The position numbers were made by a program, and so were the translations under genes. A model generated the notes under the pieces. The model was given only the letters and a program-made list of their open reading frames with translations, had not been told where the DNA came from and searched no databases. A DNA stretch of 23,752 nucleotides from JBBRNH01 sp038230415. Lineage in GTDB: Bacteria > Bacteroidota > Bacteroidia > Cytophagales > Spirosomataceae. Location of the stretch: the NCBI GenBank assembly GCA_038230415.1, contig JBBRNH010000092.1, positions 1 through 23,752 on the forward strand. The letters are read 5' to 3'. Positions 1-8,073 of this stretch are shown piece by piece. How positions within the stretch are numbered: the stretch's first letter is position 1; every line of letters starts with the position of its first letter.

Positions 1-194
1 CGATTCTTGGAATAATCGAGCAGAATATCCTTAAACCGAATCGTAAACTGCTTGAAGCGGTTCGGTTGTGGCGCGAAACTGACGGGGTTTTTTGGCTCAA
101 AGAGGTCGCGCAGGTGGGCGCGTTCCATGTACCCGAAATGTTCTTTCAGTTCGGCGTAGGCCGGAAGGTCGGAGAAACGATGATTGGCAAGCAT
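1..194 (-). CDS. pgi: Glucose-6-phosphate isomerase, N-terminal part (partial)
   Basis: Only the first 64 codons lie in the window; the gene continues past the left edge. The translation begins MLANHRFSDLPAYAELK and carries HLRDLF at residues 27-32 and DILLDYSKN at residues 56-64. This is the conserved opening of bacterial phosphoglucose isomerase, where the DYSKN stretch is highly conserved. The enzyme interconverts glucose-6-phosphate and fructose-6-phosphate in cytoplasmic glycolysis and gluconeogenesis. The frame stays open further upstream without a stop, but the ATG at 194 gives the usual family start, a few residues before the first helix, so I chose it. No Shine-Dalgarno sequence and no clear TAnnTTTG box lies just upstream. 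The active-site residues are outside the window, so the call rests on the N-terminal motif alone. Confidence 0.9.
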   Translation of the reverse strand, partial: MLANHRFSDLPAYAELKEHFGYMERAHLRDLFEPKNPVSFAPQPNRFKQFTIRFKDILLDYSKN

Positions 195-239
195 GATGAT
201 TGGGTTGGGGTTGAACTGGCGTTGGTTATGATTCGGGAA

Positions 240-539
240 TTAACGAACCGTGATGGGGTTCTGCCGAAAATTGAGGCAAATTTCGGTATCGGCCAAAAAG
301 TCCAGCCCGATAATGCCTTTAACGTTATCCTGCGGATCATCGAAGAAATAGGCAGAGGCCTCAAGATCAGCCCGTTCGATACCCAAACAGCGCAGATTTC
401 TGACAACAAACGTATTGACCTGCAAGATCAGGTCGTCGTCGTGGGGTCGGTCAAACGAATAACCCTCAGCCATTTACGGGTGTGGGTTTGGGGTTCGCCG
501 GTAAAAACAATCGTGCTGTTGGCAATGCCGGTTTAGCAC
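240..539 (-). pseudogene. Retropepsin-like aspartyl protease remnant
   Basis: An ORF of 77 codons (473-240) encodes what looks like the C-terminal end of a retroviral-type aspartyl protease family protein. GIERADLEASAYFF is followed by KGIIGLDFL, the hydrophobic-Gly-x-Asp-Phe-Leu pattern found near the C-terminus of such proteins, and the ORF ends in ICLNFRQNPITVR. A stop codon sits directly before the ATG at 473. Just upstream, in a frame shifted by one base (about 530-465), is another protein-like stretch (ANSTIVFTGEPQTHTRKW), which suggests a frameshift. The N-terminal half with the catalytic Asp-Thr/Ser-Gly is absent, because the glycosidase gene ends at 540. I read this as a truncated, frameshifted relic. 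It could instead be a short expressed ORF. Confidence 0.5.
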
Positions 540-2921
540 TCAGTTTGAAGGCAAGATCACATCGTTGATCCGCTCCGGGGGGCTAACCCGTAATTGCTCG
601 ATCTTGCCCTTGACCACCCGGCCCTCCACTACCGTCTGGTAGGGCGCGTGCAGACGGAAGGTTACGTCCCAATCGCGGGGCCAGGCCGGCAGCAGCCGGA
701 TCGTCCTGCCATCGGTCTGCATCAGCATTTCCTGCAACCCGATCATGCCTGAACCACCCCAGTTATGGTCGGGGGTCCAGTCGAAGCCCGGCCCCCAGAA
801 GGCCGGAAACCGTCGGCCCGAATTGCCCAGTTTCAGCAGGGTGAGCCGGGCCGCTTCATCGGTCAAACCCAGCCGGGCGCAGAAAATATTATCCTGTTTC
901 CAGCCCGCGTAGCCTTTTACTTTTTCCGCTTCGGCGTCGTATTGCCACGTATTCAGGGCCAGTTCGAGACCGGGCTTGCCCAGCCCATACAGGTTATAAG
1001 GAAACAGCGGGTATAACTGCGGCATTTCGGTATTATTGATGCGTTCCCAGGTCACGGCGGGTGCCAGGGTCGAATGGCCCTGCATCTGCCGGGTCGGAAT
1101 GGGGGGAATCCGGTTGAGCATCGCCTGATAGTGGGCGCGTTTGGGGGCAGGCAAGTATGGGTCGGGTAGTTCCAGCAGCCGCGAAAGCACCGCCCGCAGC
1201 CCCGCCACTGTGGTAACCGCGTTGTAGGCCGTTTTGTAGGTTTCTGCCCCGCTGCCCGGATAAAGCACTAAATAACCCTGCTCATCGAGGGACTTGGTAC
1301 TGCGTTTAGCGTGTTCCTGCTGATAATGCTGGTCGAAAAACGTCACGCTGCTTTCGATCAGTGGCAGGTAAGGCGCGATGTCCTGCCCGCTGAAGCGTTC
1401 CGTATCGAGAATCATCAGGCAGAACTCCAGCACGGTGTCCCAGGTGTAGGCCAGCCAGTTGTTGTACTCCACACCCTGATCGTAAGTGTCCGGGCGTTTG
1501 ACGTTGAAGATGTATTGATTGGCTAAGTACTCAAAAGCCTGGGGCAGTCCGAAATTTTCGAGTTGTTCGCTGAAGCAGGCTCCGGTATGTCCCCAATAAA
1601 AGCGGCTCCGGTGTTCGGCTGTGGGCAGGGCGCGCCGGTAAAAGTCGAACTGCGGTTTCATCATGTCCACGTCTCCGCTCTTGAGCAGAGGCCAGTACAC
1701 CAACCGCTGATTCTGGGCGGTGAACGTGCCGCCACCCCAGGCCCGAAAGTCAGGCGAAAAAGCCAGTTCCGGCTTGACAAATACGGGGTCGTAGGTAAAC
1801 AGCCCCCCGTTGAACTTGGTCGGGTAGGTGCCGTAGGCATTGCACCCCAGCATATACCGAAACAACTGGTAATTACGGCCCGCCTGCCAGGGAACCGCGC
1901 TGGTGTCGGTCTGGCCGGGCTGGACAACGATGTAACTACGTTCCCAGAACTGCGCCCACCATTGCTGACTGCGGCCAAAAGCCGACCGGGCTGTTGTCCG
2001 GGTTTCCTCAGTCAGGTGATCCAGTCCCCGCTGCCAGTCCGCCGGGGTTGCTGTCTGATCTTGGTGGAGAACCAGCGTAATCTGAGCCGCACGGGTCGGT
2101 TTGTGGCTTTTCAGGGGCCAGCCCGTAAAGGGCGTTTGTTGGTAGATACCCTGCGTGAGTCCGGTTGGCCGCATATCGGTTCCGTTCAATTCCCCGCCGA
2201 AGGTTAGCCGGGCCAGTGGATTAAACAGGCTGTCCTTCAGGGTGGCTAATCCCTGCTGGTTGACGGTATAATCGAATACGGTCGAATCCCGATTCCGGTG
2301 ATAAAAGCGAACGGCGTTGCCCGCAAATCCCACCTCGTCATGGTGTTGGATAACGGCCAGGCCGGGCCAGGTTTTGTACGACGTTGCTGACCCCTCTTTT
2401 GTGGTCAACCGGCGGTCCTGGGTGCGCCAGTTTTCGTAGCTGACCTGGGCGGTCAGGGGCTGGCGGCTGGTCAGGTCTACGTGAACAACGGGCCGAAACA
2501 CATCGACCCAGATGGTGATCTGAACCAACTGGCGGCCCTGTCGAACCGTTACCCGCACAAAGCCTTCCCGCAGGTGGAGTTCCTGACGGAAGCGATGGCC
2601 CGGCGTAAATGGATTCGGACTGAGTTTGAGCCGCAGCCGCCCCAGCTTGAGCAGGGCGTTGTTTTCGTCGAATGTGCCGCTGCGCGAGACGTACAGCAGT
2701 AGTTCATCTTTTTCAACCCAGACGTTGAGGCCCGTGTCGCCCCCGCCACACGGCATCGACTCCCCCGAATGCTTACTCTGGGAGGTCCAGGCAACATTGT
2801 AGCCTGCTAAGGATGGAAGTTGAGCCTGAGCGGGGCCAAAGGCAATCAAAATGAAAAATCCTGCGAGTGGCATCAACCAGCACCTGCCTGCGGATTGAAT
2901 GACGGATAGTGGTGCATCCAT
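540..2921 (-). CDS. Secreted DUF5703 / GH95-like (alpha/alpha)6-barrel glycoside hydrolase
   Basis: A 793-residue protein from the ATG at 2921; the frame also allows a TTG at 2930. Residues 15-34 form a hydrophobic signal segment ending AQAQ. Residues about 40-300 match the DUF5703 N-terminal beta-sandwich, with AWTSQSK, SMPCGGGDTGLNVWVE and LKLSPNPF. The rest resembles the helical barrel of GH95-type enzymes, ending in WGGSGMIGLQEMLMQTDGR and IRLLPAWPRDW, the characteristic 'EMLLQS...LLPALP.W' region. The likely role is hydrolysis of a plant or algal polysaccharide side chain in the periplasm or outside the cell. The exact substrate (fucoside, galactoside or other) cannot be read from the sequence. 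It starts 5 nt after the stop of the upstream peptidase-barrel gene, so the two are probably co-transcribed. The family call is firm; the activity is inferred. Confidence 0.82.
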   Translation of the reverse strand: MDAPLSVIQSAGRCWLMPLAGFFILIAFGPAQAQLPSLAGYNVAWTSQSKHSGESMPCGGGDTGLNVWVEKDELLLYVSRSGTFDENNALLKLGRLRLKLSPNPFTPGHRFRQELHLREGFVRVTVRQGRQLVQITIWVDVFRPVVHVDLTSRQPLTAQVSYENWRTQDRRLTTKEGSATSYKTWPGLAVIQHHDEVGFAGNAVRFYHRNRDSTVFDYTVNQQGLATLKDSLFNPLARLTFGGELNGTDMRPTGLTQGIYQQTPFTGWPLKSHKPTRAAQITLVLHQDQTATPADWQRGLDHLTEETRTTARSAFGRSQQWWAQFWERSYIVVQPGQTDTSAVPWQAGRNYQLFRYMLGCNAYGTYPTKFNGGLFTYDPVFVKPELAFSPDFRAWGGGTFTAQNQRLVYWPLLKSGDVDMMKPQFDFYRRALPTAEHRSRFYWGHTGACFSEQLENFGLPQAFEYLANQYIFNVKRPDTYDQGVEYNNWLAYTWDTVLEFCLMILDTERFSGQDIAPYLPLIESSVTFFDQHYQQEHAKRSTKSLDEQGYLVLYPGSGAETYKTAYNAVTTVAGLRAVLSRLLELPDPYLPAPKRAHYQAMLNRIPPIPTRQMQGHSTLAPAVTWERINNTEMPQLYPLFPYNLYGLGKPGLELALNTWQYDAEAEKVKGYAGWKQDNIFCARLGLTDEAARLTLLKLGNSGRRFPAFWGPGFDWTPDHNWGGSGMIGLQEMLMQTDGRTIRLLPAWPRDWDVTFRLHAPYQTVVEGRVVKGKIEQLRVSPPERINDVILPSN

Positions 2922-2926
2922 GGTTC

Positions 2927-5902
2927 TCAAAACCCAATGTCTATCACCAGCGGCTGCACCAGAAACTGCCCCGTGCCAGCAATGTAAATCGTGCGAACCC
3001 CCGCTTCAAACGGATACCGCAACCGCAACGCGTTGAACACAAACGATACATCGGCCCCGACCGATTCGTACCGCCGACTGACCGTATCGAACCCCCGCAA
3101 CCGGCCATACACGTCGCGCACGGGCCGGGTGCTGCTGCCGTCGGCGAGGTCATAAAACCCGGTCAGTTTCACCCGTTGCACATACAGCCACCGCCCGATA
3201 GACAAATGCGTATCAAGCAAGGGCAGTTTGTATTCGATGCTGGCCGTGCGGAGGTTGTCCTGACTGACATAGCCATGCCCACGCGGATAAAACAAGGGCG
3301 TGGCAAACTGATAGACGTTGGCCGTTGCCGTGGCACCGACGGCGGGCTGGGTCTGGATGCCGCCCCGTAGCCGCAGGCTGTGATGCCGACCGATACCGGG
3401 CAGAAACACCCCGCCCTGCACGGCCCACAACTGCCCCGATAGCACGCCACCGGGCAGCGTTTGCCGCCCCGATGCGGCTACGGTGAGGCCAAAACGCGGA
3501 GCCACGTCGCGCTTGCTTTGCTTGAGCAGGGCGGCATAACTCAGGTTGTAGCTCATGGCCTGAAGTGTACCGCCGTTCCCTACTTCGGTCAGCGAAAGCC
3601 GGGGGATCGTGAAATCCGATACCTGCAGGTAGTTATAATAAGCCGATACGGTCAAGTTCTGACCATATTTTGAGCGGGTCAGGTTAAACGGCAACCGCAG
3701 CCCGGCAGTGAACTGGTTGTAGTTCCACCGACTGGTGCGGAGGCTGTCTAACGGCAGTTGTGCGTCAATATAGACCGATGTCTTGCGCTGCCCCCGCGCC
3801 ACACTCACGTCAATAATCGGGTACAGACCCTGATAACTCACCATAGCCGCCACATTCCCCACGTTTTCGGCCTGGTAATAGGTGTAGCCAACACTGGCCT
3901 GGGTGGTAGAGAGCAAATCCTGCGACTGAATTCCGACCGTGAGTGCCTGCCCCGTTGAGTTGACCGTTGGCCCCCAGCCGTACAGATTCAGCGCGTGGCC
4001 CAGCCGCGAGTACCGTTGTCGCTGAAAATCAGGTTGTTTCGGGAGCGAATCCGTCAGGACTAAACCGGCTTTTGCCGTGCTTTCAGCCGTGAGTAGCCGC
4101 CCGAAATACCGGATTGACCCATCCTGAACCGTTTCGGCGGGTATCCAGGCAGCGGGGTTCATCGGCATCTCCACCGCCCGGAAACCGTCCACCGTAAAAT
4201 CCTGAAACGCAATTCGCTGGCCGTTTGGCGACACCACCGCGTGATACGCACCAACGGGCCGCGACGACACCTGGAATGACTGCCCCGAAGCCGTATCAAC
4301 GGCATAGATGTTATCAATTCCTGACCGGGGCGAGTTATACAGCACATACTGCCCGGCGGGTTGCGGATGGCTGAGGTTTTCGTTGGCCGGGGCCAGCAAA
4401 TCGCGGACTTGGCCGGTTTGGGTATTGGTGCGCCGGAGAGTTTTCTGCCCGTTGTTCAGGGCCACCGCCACCACCGATTGCCCATCGGCAAACCAGCGCG
4501 GGTGCAGCAGAAAAGCATTCTCCGGGTTCGGCAACGCCCGGATAACCCCGCCCGTTTCGGCATCCAGCACCACGAGCCGGACGCGGGCCTGGGGCAGATT
4601 TTCGACCGCCACCACCGTCATACCATCGGGCGAGAGCGCGGCAGCGGTGTAACGTTGGTGGCGGGTGAGCCGGGTCAGTTGCCGGGTGATGGTGTTATAA
4701 ACCCGGATGTCAGAATATACCCGCGTCCGCCAGCGCGGGTCAAAACCGTACTCGATCCAGGCCACCTTACCCCCGCCTGCCGACAGCATATCGGGGTCGT
4801 TGGTGAAGCCCTGCACAAAGATGGTGCGCTCGCGGCTACCCGATTTCGCGGATTTGTTCAGGATTACGAGTTGAGAAATATGCCCTAACCCGCTCTTGAC
4901 CATTACCACCGTACTGTCGGTGAGGTACTGCGGGTATTGGTAATTAGTAAAAATCGGGCGTTTTCTACCGGCTGATTCCTTGTTCTGATTATCAACCGAT
5001 TGCACCAAAACCGGCGTAACCGGCGTGATGGTCAGGGCCGATTGCTGCTGCCGGAATGTCTCGGTGAGGTCGGTCATGGTGCGGGCATACAGCCCCTCTA
5101 CGCGGAGTTTGGTAACGGCTTTCAGCCCACCCGAAAACGAAAACGGCAACGGAACCCGGTTCATATATGCCGTCAGGATGTTGCCCCAGGCATCGGCTCC
5201 GTTGGTGCGTTTGAGGTTGGTAGTCAGGTAATAACCGAGCGTGTAGTGATCGGGTACGTTATCCCGAAATGAACCGCCAACGGCCTTCTGGTAATCGAAC
5301 TGCCTGCCCGCCAGCAGGTTAGCCCGCAGGCCGAGGTCAAAATTCGGAATCCGGCCCCGGCCACTGTTCGTCAGGACGGTTTCGGTTCCCACCGCGTCGC
5401 CCTCCATAAACCAGTCGGGCGTACCGATGCGGGGCAGTTGCAGGCCGTTGTTGCCCAGCACGGCATAAACGTATTTGCCGTATCCGTCGAGAAATTTGTC
5501 GTACTGCACCACGTGCCGAAACTCATGCACGGCCAGCAGATCGAGCCAGTTGTTGGTGCCGGCCAGTCCGGGGTCTTGCGGGGGCGTGGTAAAAAACTCC
5601 GACCGGCGGGGCGAAACCGTCACAAACCCATTGCTAACCGTTGTCTGATTCTGAATCAGGAGCGACAACCGGCGCGGCTGCCGACCCAGCCCCGCGCTCA
5701 CGGGCGCATACACCTGTTCGAGCCTTTGGGCGGTTTGCTGCGCCACCGAATCGGTTCCTGCCGGATACAACACCCGAAAGTGGGGCGTGTTGAGTTGGTA
5801 GAATTTAAGCCGGGTCGGGTTCTGGTCGAGGGTCGTGAAGCCCTGGGCAACGGTCGTCAGCGAAAGCAAACAGAAGGCAAAAAGCAGAATAACGGGGCGC
5901 AT
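2927..5902 (-). CDS. Outer-membrane protein with HExxH peptidase domain, beta-propeller and C-terminal barrel
   Basis: A 991-residue protein starting MRPVILLFAF at 5902. The frame is open further upstream, but this Met begins a clean signal peptide cleaved near TVAQ (residue 20). Residues 30-300 look like a gluzincin-type zinc metallopeptidase: HEFRH at 126-130 gives HExxH, and WFMEGDA at 164-170 supplies the likely third ligand Glu167. Residues about 350-640 read as TolB/WD40-like propeller blades (for example LSPDGMTVVAVE, VSPNGQRIAFQD). Residues about 680-991 have alternating beta-strand character and end in LVIDIGF, a terminal aromatic typical of outer-membrane barrels. I infer a surface- or periplasm-facing peptidase or binding domain anchored in the outer membrane. 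A weak -7-like TATTTTTC lies at 5937-5930. The glycosidase gene follows after 5 nt. Activity is unproven. Confidence 0.75.
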   Translation of the reverse strand: MRPVILLFAFCLLSLTTVAQGFTTLDQNPTRLKFYQLNTPHFRVLYPAGTDSVAQQTAQRLEQVYAPVSAGLGRQPRRLSLLIQNQTTVSNGFVTVSPRRSEFFTTPPQDPGLAGTNNWLDLLAVHEFRHVVQYDKFLDGYGKYVYAVLGNNGLQLPRIGTPDWFMEGDAVGTETVLTNSGRGRIPNFDLGLRANLLAGRQFDYQKAVGGSFRDNVPDHYTLGYYLTTNLKRTNGADAWGNILTAYMNRVPLPFSFSGGLKAVTKLRVEGLYARTMTDLTETFRQQQSALTITPVTPVLVQSVDNQNKESAGRKRPIFTNYQYPQYLTDSTVVMVKSGLGHISQLVILNKSAKSGSRERTIFVQGFTNDPDMLSAGGGKVAWIEYGFDPRWRTRVYSDIRVYNTITRQLTRLTRHQRYTAAALSPDGMTVVAVENLPQARVRLVVLDAETGGVIRALPNPENAFLLHPRWFADGQSVVAVALNNGQKTLRRTNTQTGQVRDLLAPANENLSHPQPAGQYVLYNSPRSGIDNIYAVDTASGQSFQVSSRPVGAYHAVVSPNGQRIAFQDFTVDGFRAVEMPMNPAAWIPAETVQDGSIRYFGRLLTAESTAKAGLVLTDSLPKQPDFQRQRYSRLGHALNLYGWGPTVNSTGQALTVGIQSQDLLSTTQASVGYTYYQAENVGNVAAMVSYQGLYPIIDVSVARGQRKTSVYIDAQLPLDSLRTSRWNYNQFTAGLRLPFNLTRSKYGQNLTVSAYYNYLQVSDFTIPRLSLTEVGNGGTLQAMSYNLSYAALLKQSKRDVAPRFGLTVAASGRQTLPGGVLSGQLWAVQGGVFLPGIGRHHSLRLRGGIQTQPAVGATATANVYQFATPLFYPRGHGYVSQDNLRTASIEYKLPLLDTHLSIGRWLYVQRVKLTGFYDLADGSSTRPVRDVYGRLRGFDTVSRRYESVGADVSFVFNALRLRYPFEAGVRTIYIAGTGQFLVQPLVIDIGF

Positions 5903-5968
5903 CGGCGGTCGGTTGGGTACGATTTTCCTGAAAAATAAAGCCCCGTTCCGACAATACCGCACGCGCTT

Positions 5969-5976
5969 TATCTTTG
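5969..5976 (+). promoter_or_regulatory. Bacteroidota -7 box (TATCTTTG) for the lipoprotein gene
   Basis: TATCTTTG matches the Bacteroidota housekeeping -7 consensus TAnnTTTG exactly. It lies in the 96-nt gap between divergent genes and would start RNA near 5983, about 16 nt before the ATG at 5999. No good TTTG-type -33 element is visible 19-21 nt upstream. Confidence 0.55.
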
Positions 5977-5998
5977 GCCCAAACAAAACCCGCCCCCG

Positions 5999-6751
5999 AT
6001 GCCCGTAGCCATACCGCCAATACCGTTTTTGCCCCGCTATTCGCTGACCCATTTGTCCCGTTATCGCTGCTGTCGCTGCGTATTCTGGCTTATCGGCCTA
6101 ACGGTGACGGTACTGCTGCCGGGTTGCCAGGTGATGCAGGAGGGCAGTACGCTGGCACCGGGGTTTTATCGGTTGCGCCGGGCCGCGACTTACGCCCTGC
6201 CTTCCCAATCGCTCTACGTGACCGACCAGGCCGATACGCTCCGGTTGCGCGTTCCTGAAACGACCACCATGCGCACGATAGCGTCAGGCGATTATGACGG
6301 GCTGACGCTCTACCGGAAACATTTCGACGTGGACGTATTCACGATTCCGTTTAAGGTGCGCCCGGCGCGGGCCGGGATTCCGCCCCAGCTCAACTCAAAT
6401 TTCAACGCAGCCTTGTATCTGGGCCGCCGGATTGACTTCTACCAGTTTACCAATCAGCGCATTACGCCCGATCTTCAGACTCGTCGGCTCCGGTCGCGGG
6501 GGTTTGGCTACGGGGTGTTTGCGGGCATCGGCTCGGCAGTAATCAATGACTTGGTGCTGCCCGTTCGCCCGCCAGGGTTCGAGTATGAGGGTGTGGTGAT
6601 TGACCTCGGCGCGGCCCTGATTTACGATGCACGGCTGTTTAACGTCGGGCTGGCCTTCGGAGCCGACCGCCTGCTCGACTCCAACCGGCAGTATTGGGTG
6701 TATGAGCAACGCCCCTGGTTCGGGATTCTGTTCGGGCTGAATCTGAACTGA
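5999..6751 (+). CDS. Small outer-membrane-type lipoprotein, function unknown
   Basis: A 250-residue protein. A basic stretch (RYRCCR) and a hydrophobic segment end in the lipobox LLPGC, so Cys43 is the likely lipidation site; the N-region before it is long. The mature part starts QVMQEGS and is rich in beta-strand-like and aromatic residues. It contains LYLGRRIDFYQF, then a Gly-rich GFGYGVFAGIGSAVI stretch, VIDLGAALIYDARLFNVGLAFGADRLLD, and ends WFGILFGLNLN. The C-terminal half resembles a small membrane-associated beta-barrel or a barrel-like lipocalin, but I recognise no family. The ATG at 5999 fits the -7 box at 5969-5976. It is transcribed divergently from the peptidase-barrel gene and converges on the T9SS client gene, with 90 nt between their stops. 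Confidence 0.75.
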   Translation: MPVAIPPIPFLPRYSLTHLSRYRCCRCVFWLIGLTVTVLLPGCQVMQEGSTLAPGFYRLRRAATYALPSQSLYVTDQADTLRLRVPETTTMRTIASGDYDGLTLYRKHFDVDVFTIPFKVRPARAGIPPQLNSNFNAALYLGRRIDFYQFTNQRITPDLQTRRLRSRGFGYGVFAGIGSAVINDLVLPVRPPGFEYEGVVIDLGAALIYDARLFNVGLAFGADRLLDSNRQYWVYEQRPWFGILFGLNLN

Positions 6752-6769
6752 TTCGGCAGATTTTTCAGT

Positions 6770-6792
6770 CTGGTAGTTCTGGTAGTTTCTGG
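6770..6792. repeat. Short tandem repeat CTGGTAGTT in a convergent gap
   Basis: CTGGTAGTT occurs at 6770-6778 and 6779-6787 with a partial third copy (CTGG at 6789). It sits in the 90-nt gap between two convergent genes. No stem-loop terminator was recognised in this gap. Confidence 0.5.
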
Positions 6793-6841
6793 CAAAGAGT
6801 TGACCCTGCAAGAAGCTGCGTCCCTGACAGAAATCACAGAC

Positions 6842-7969
6842 TCATCGTTTCAGTATTTTCTGCGTCACTTGTTTGCCCGCCATCTCGGCCCGCATCAGAT
6901 ATATGCCCGGCGATAATGCCCGCACATCGAGCCGGTACTCGTCTCGCCCCTGCACCGGATTTATGCTCTGTTGCTGGATCACGCGCCCCGTTAGATCGTG
7001 CAGCGATAGGGTTCCTTCGGCGCAGACGGTACACAAAATCGTGGCTGTCAGATACTCGTCGGCTACCGGATTCGGGGCTACCAGCAACTGCAACGGGGTT
7101 TCGGGCGATGTAGCCGTTGCCAGAATCAGGTTGGTGCCCGTTTCATTAACGAGTTCGTAGGGCGGAATCGTCCCCGGTACTCCGGCTCCTTCGTCAACCA
7201 GCACCGTTATTTCGTGATACGTCCGGCTCAGCAGCAAACCACGCCGGTATTCGCTCACGTAAACCGCCACGGTGAATAACCCGGTGGCCGTTGGCGCGTT
7301 CCAGACCAACTCGCCTGTTTGGGCATTAAGCCGGTAAATGCCCCGCTGGGCCACCGCGTTTGGGTAACGGTACTGCTCCGGCGACAGGGCTACGGTTTCA
7401 CAGGGTAATTTCCCCAGCAACGGACGGGCAACGGTGTAGGCAATGCTGTCGCCATCGGCATCGGTAGCCCGAAACGGCAGCGTAACGGGTTGCCCCACCA
7501 AAGCCCTCGCCCCGGCAGCAACGGCAGTACTCAATACGGGGGGCTGGTTTGATTGCCCACCCTGGCTGGCGGTCTGCAAATCAGTTTGTAAACAAAACGG
7601 AATCTGCTCGGCTTTGGTCAGGTTGTTGGTCGGGGCGCGGTTTTCAATGACCAACCGCAGGGCGTAGTTCCCCGGCCCGGCGTAGGTATGCACCGCCCGG
7701 TACTGCCCAACCAAAATGGCGTTGTTAGTGGTGAGTGGTACCAGCGAAAAACGCGGTAGAGTCTCGATGCTGCCATCGCCCCAGCACAGCGGAGCCGTAG
7801 TTGCTAATTGGGTCGCCACAGTTCCACCTGCGTTGTCGAAATAAAGCGTTACGGTGGCCTCATACTGGTTTGCGGCAAGGAGCCGGGTCTGGATAAAGCC
7901 GCCCCGCAGGTGGGTGGCCGGGGCTGGCAGAGCCGCCAGCATCAGGAGAGCAATCAGGTAGCGTTTCAC
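6842..7969 (-). CDS. Secreted protein with T9SS type A sorting domain
   Basis: A 375-residue protein. Residues 1-18 are a signal peptide (MKRYLIALLMLAALPAPA). The mature protein begins ATHLRGGFIQTR, similar to the 'THIVGGEI' opening common in Bacteroidota gliding-associated secreted proteins. Residues about 85-110 (HTYAGPGNYALRLVIE) look PKD-like. Residues 155-260 look like a cadherin/Ig-type module, with ATDADGDSIAYTV at 168-180 as a possible calcium-binding loop. Residues about 294-375 form a Por secretion-tail-type sorting domain: VAPNPVADEYL, SLHDLTGRVI, and ALSPGIYLMRAEMAGKQVTQKILKR. It is therefore a probable cargo of the type IX secretion system, attached to or released from the surface. 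No catalytic motif was seen, so an adhesin-like role is a guess. Confidence 0.82.
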   Translation of the reverse strand: MKRYLIALLMLAALPAPATHLRGGFIQTRLLAANQYEATVTLYFDNAGGTVATQLATTAPLCWGDGSIETLPRFSLVPLTTNNAILVGQYRAVHTYAGPGNYALRLVIENRAPTNNLTKAEQIPFCLQTDLQTASQGGQSNQPPVLSTAVAAGARALVGQPVTLPFRATDADGDSIAYTVARPLLGKLPCETVALSPEQYRYPNAVAQRGIYRLNAQTGELVWNAPTATGLFTVAVYVSEYRRGLLLSRTYHEITVLVDEGAGVPGTIPPYELVNETGTNLILATATSPETPLQLLVAPNPVADEYLTATILCTVCAEGTLSLHDLTGRVIQQQSINPVQGRDEYRLDVRALSPGIYLMRAEMAGKQVTQKILKR

Positions 7970-8073
7970 GAGGGTTGGTTGGCAGATTAGGTTCTACGGC
8001 AACAACTGGTTTCGCGCTGGTTCTGGTATAGTGTTCGGGAGGGATTGCGCTAAATCTTAGCGTGTGAGCAGTG

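Noticed and set aside
66..536. Plus-strand ORF of 156 codons
   Set aside because: Its frame mirrors the minus-strand pgi and retropepsin-like sequences, which carry recognisable motifs; the plus-strand product has none.
1563..2207. Plus-strand ORF of 214 codons inside the glycosidase gene
   Set aside because: Antisense to a gene with clear DUF5703/GH95-like motifs; high GC content makes long shadow frames common here.
8048..8062. Hairpin CGCTAA-ATC-TTAGCG after the GT51 stop as a terminator
   Set aside because: The stem is only 6 bp and no U-tract follows on the minus strand, so I cannot support it as a terminator.
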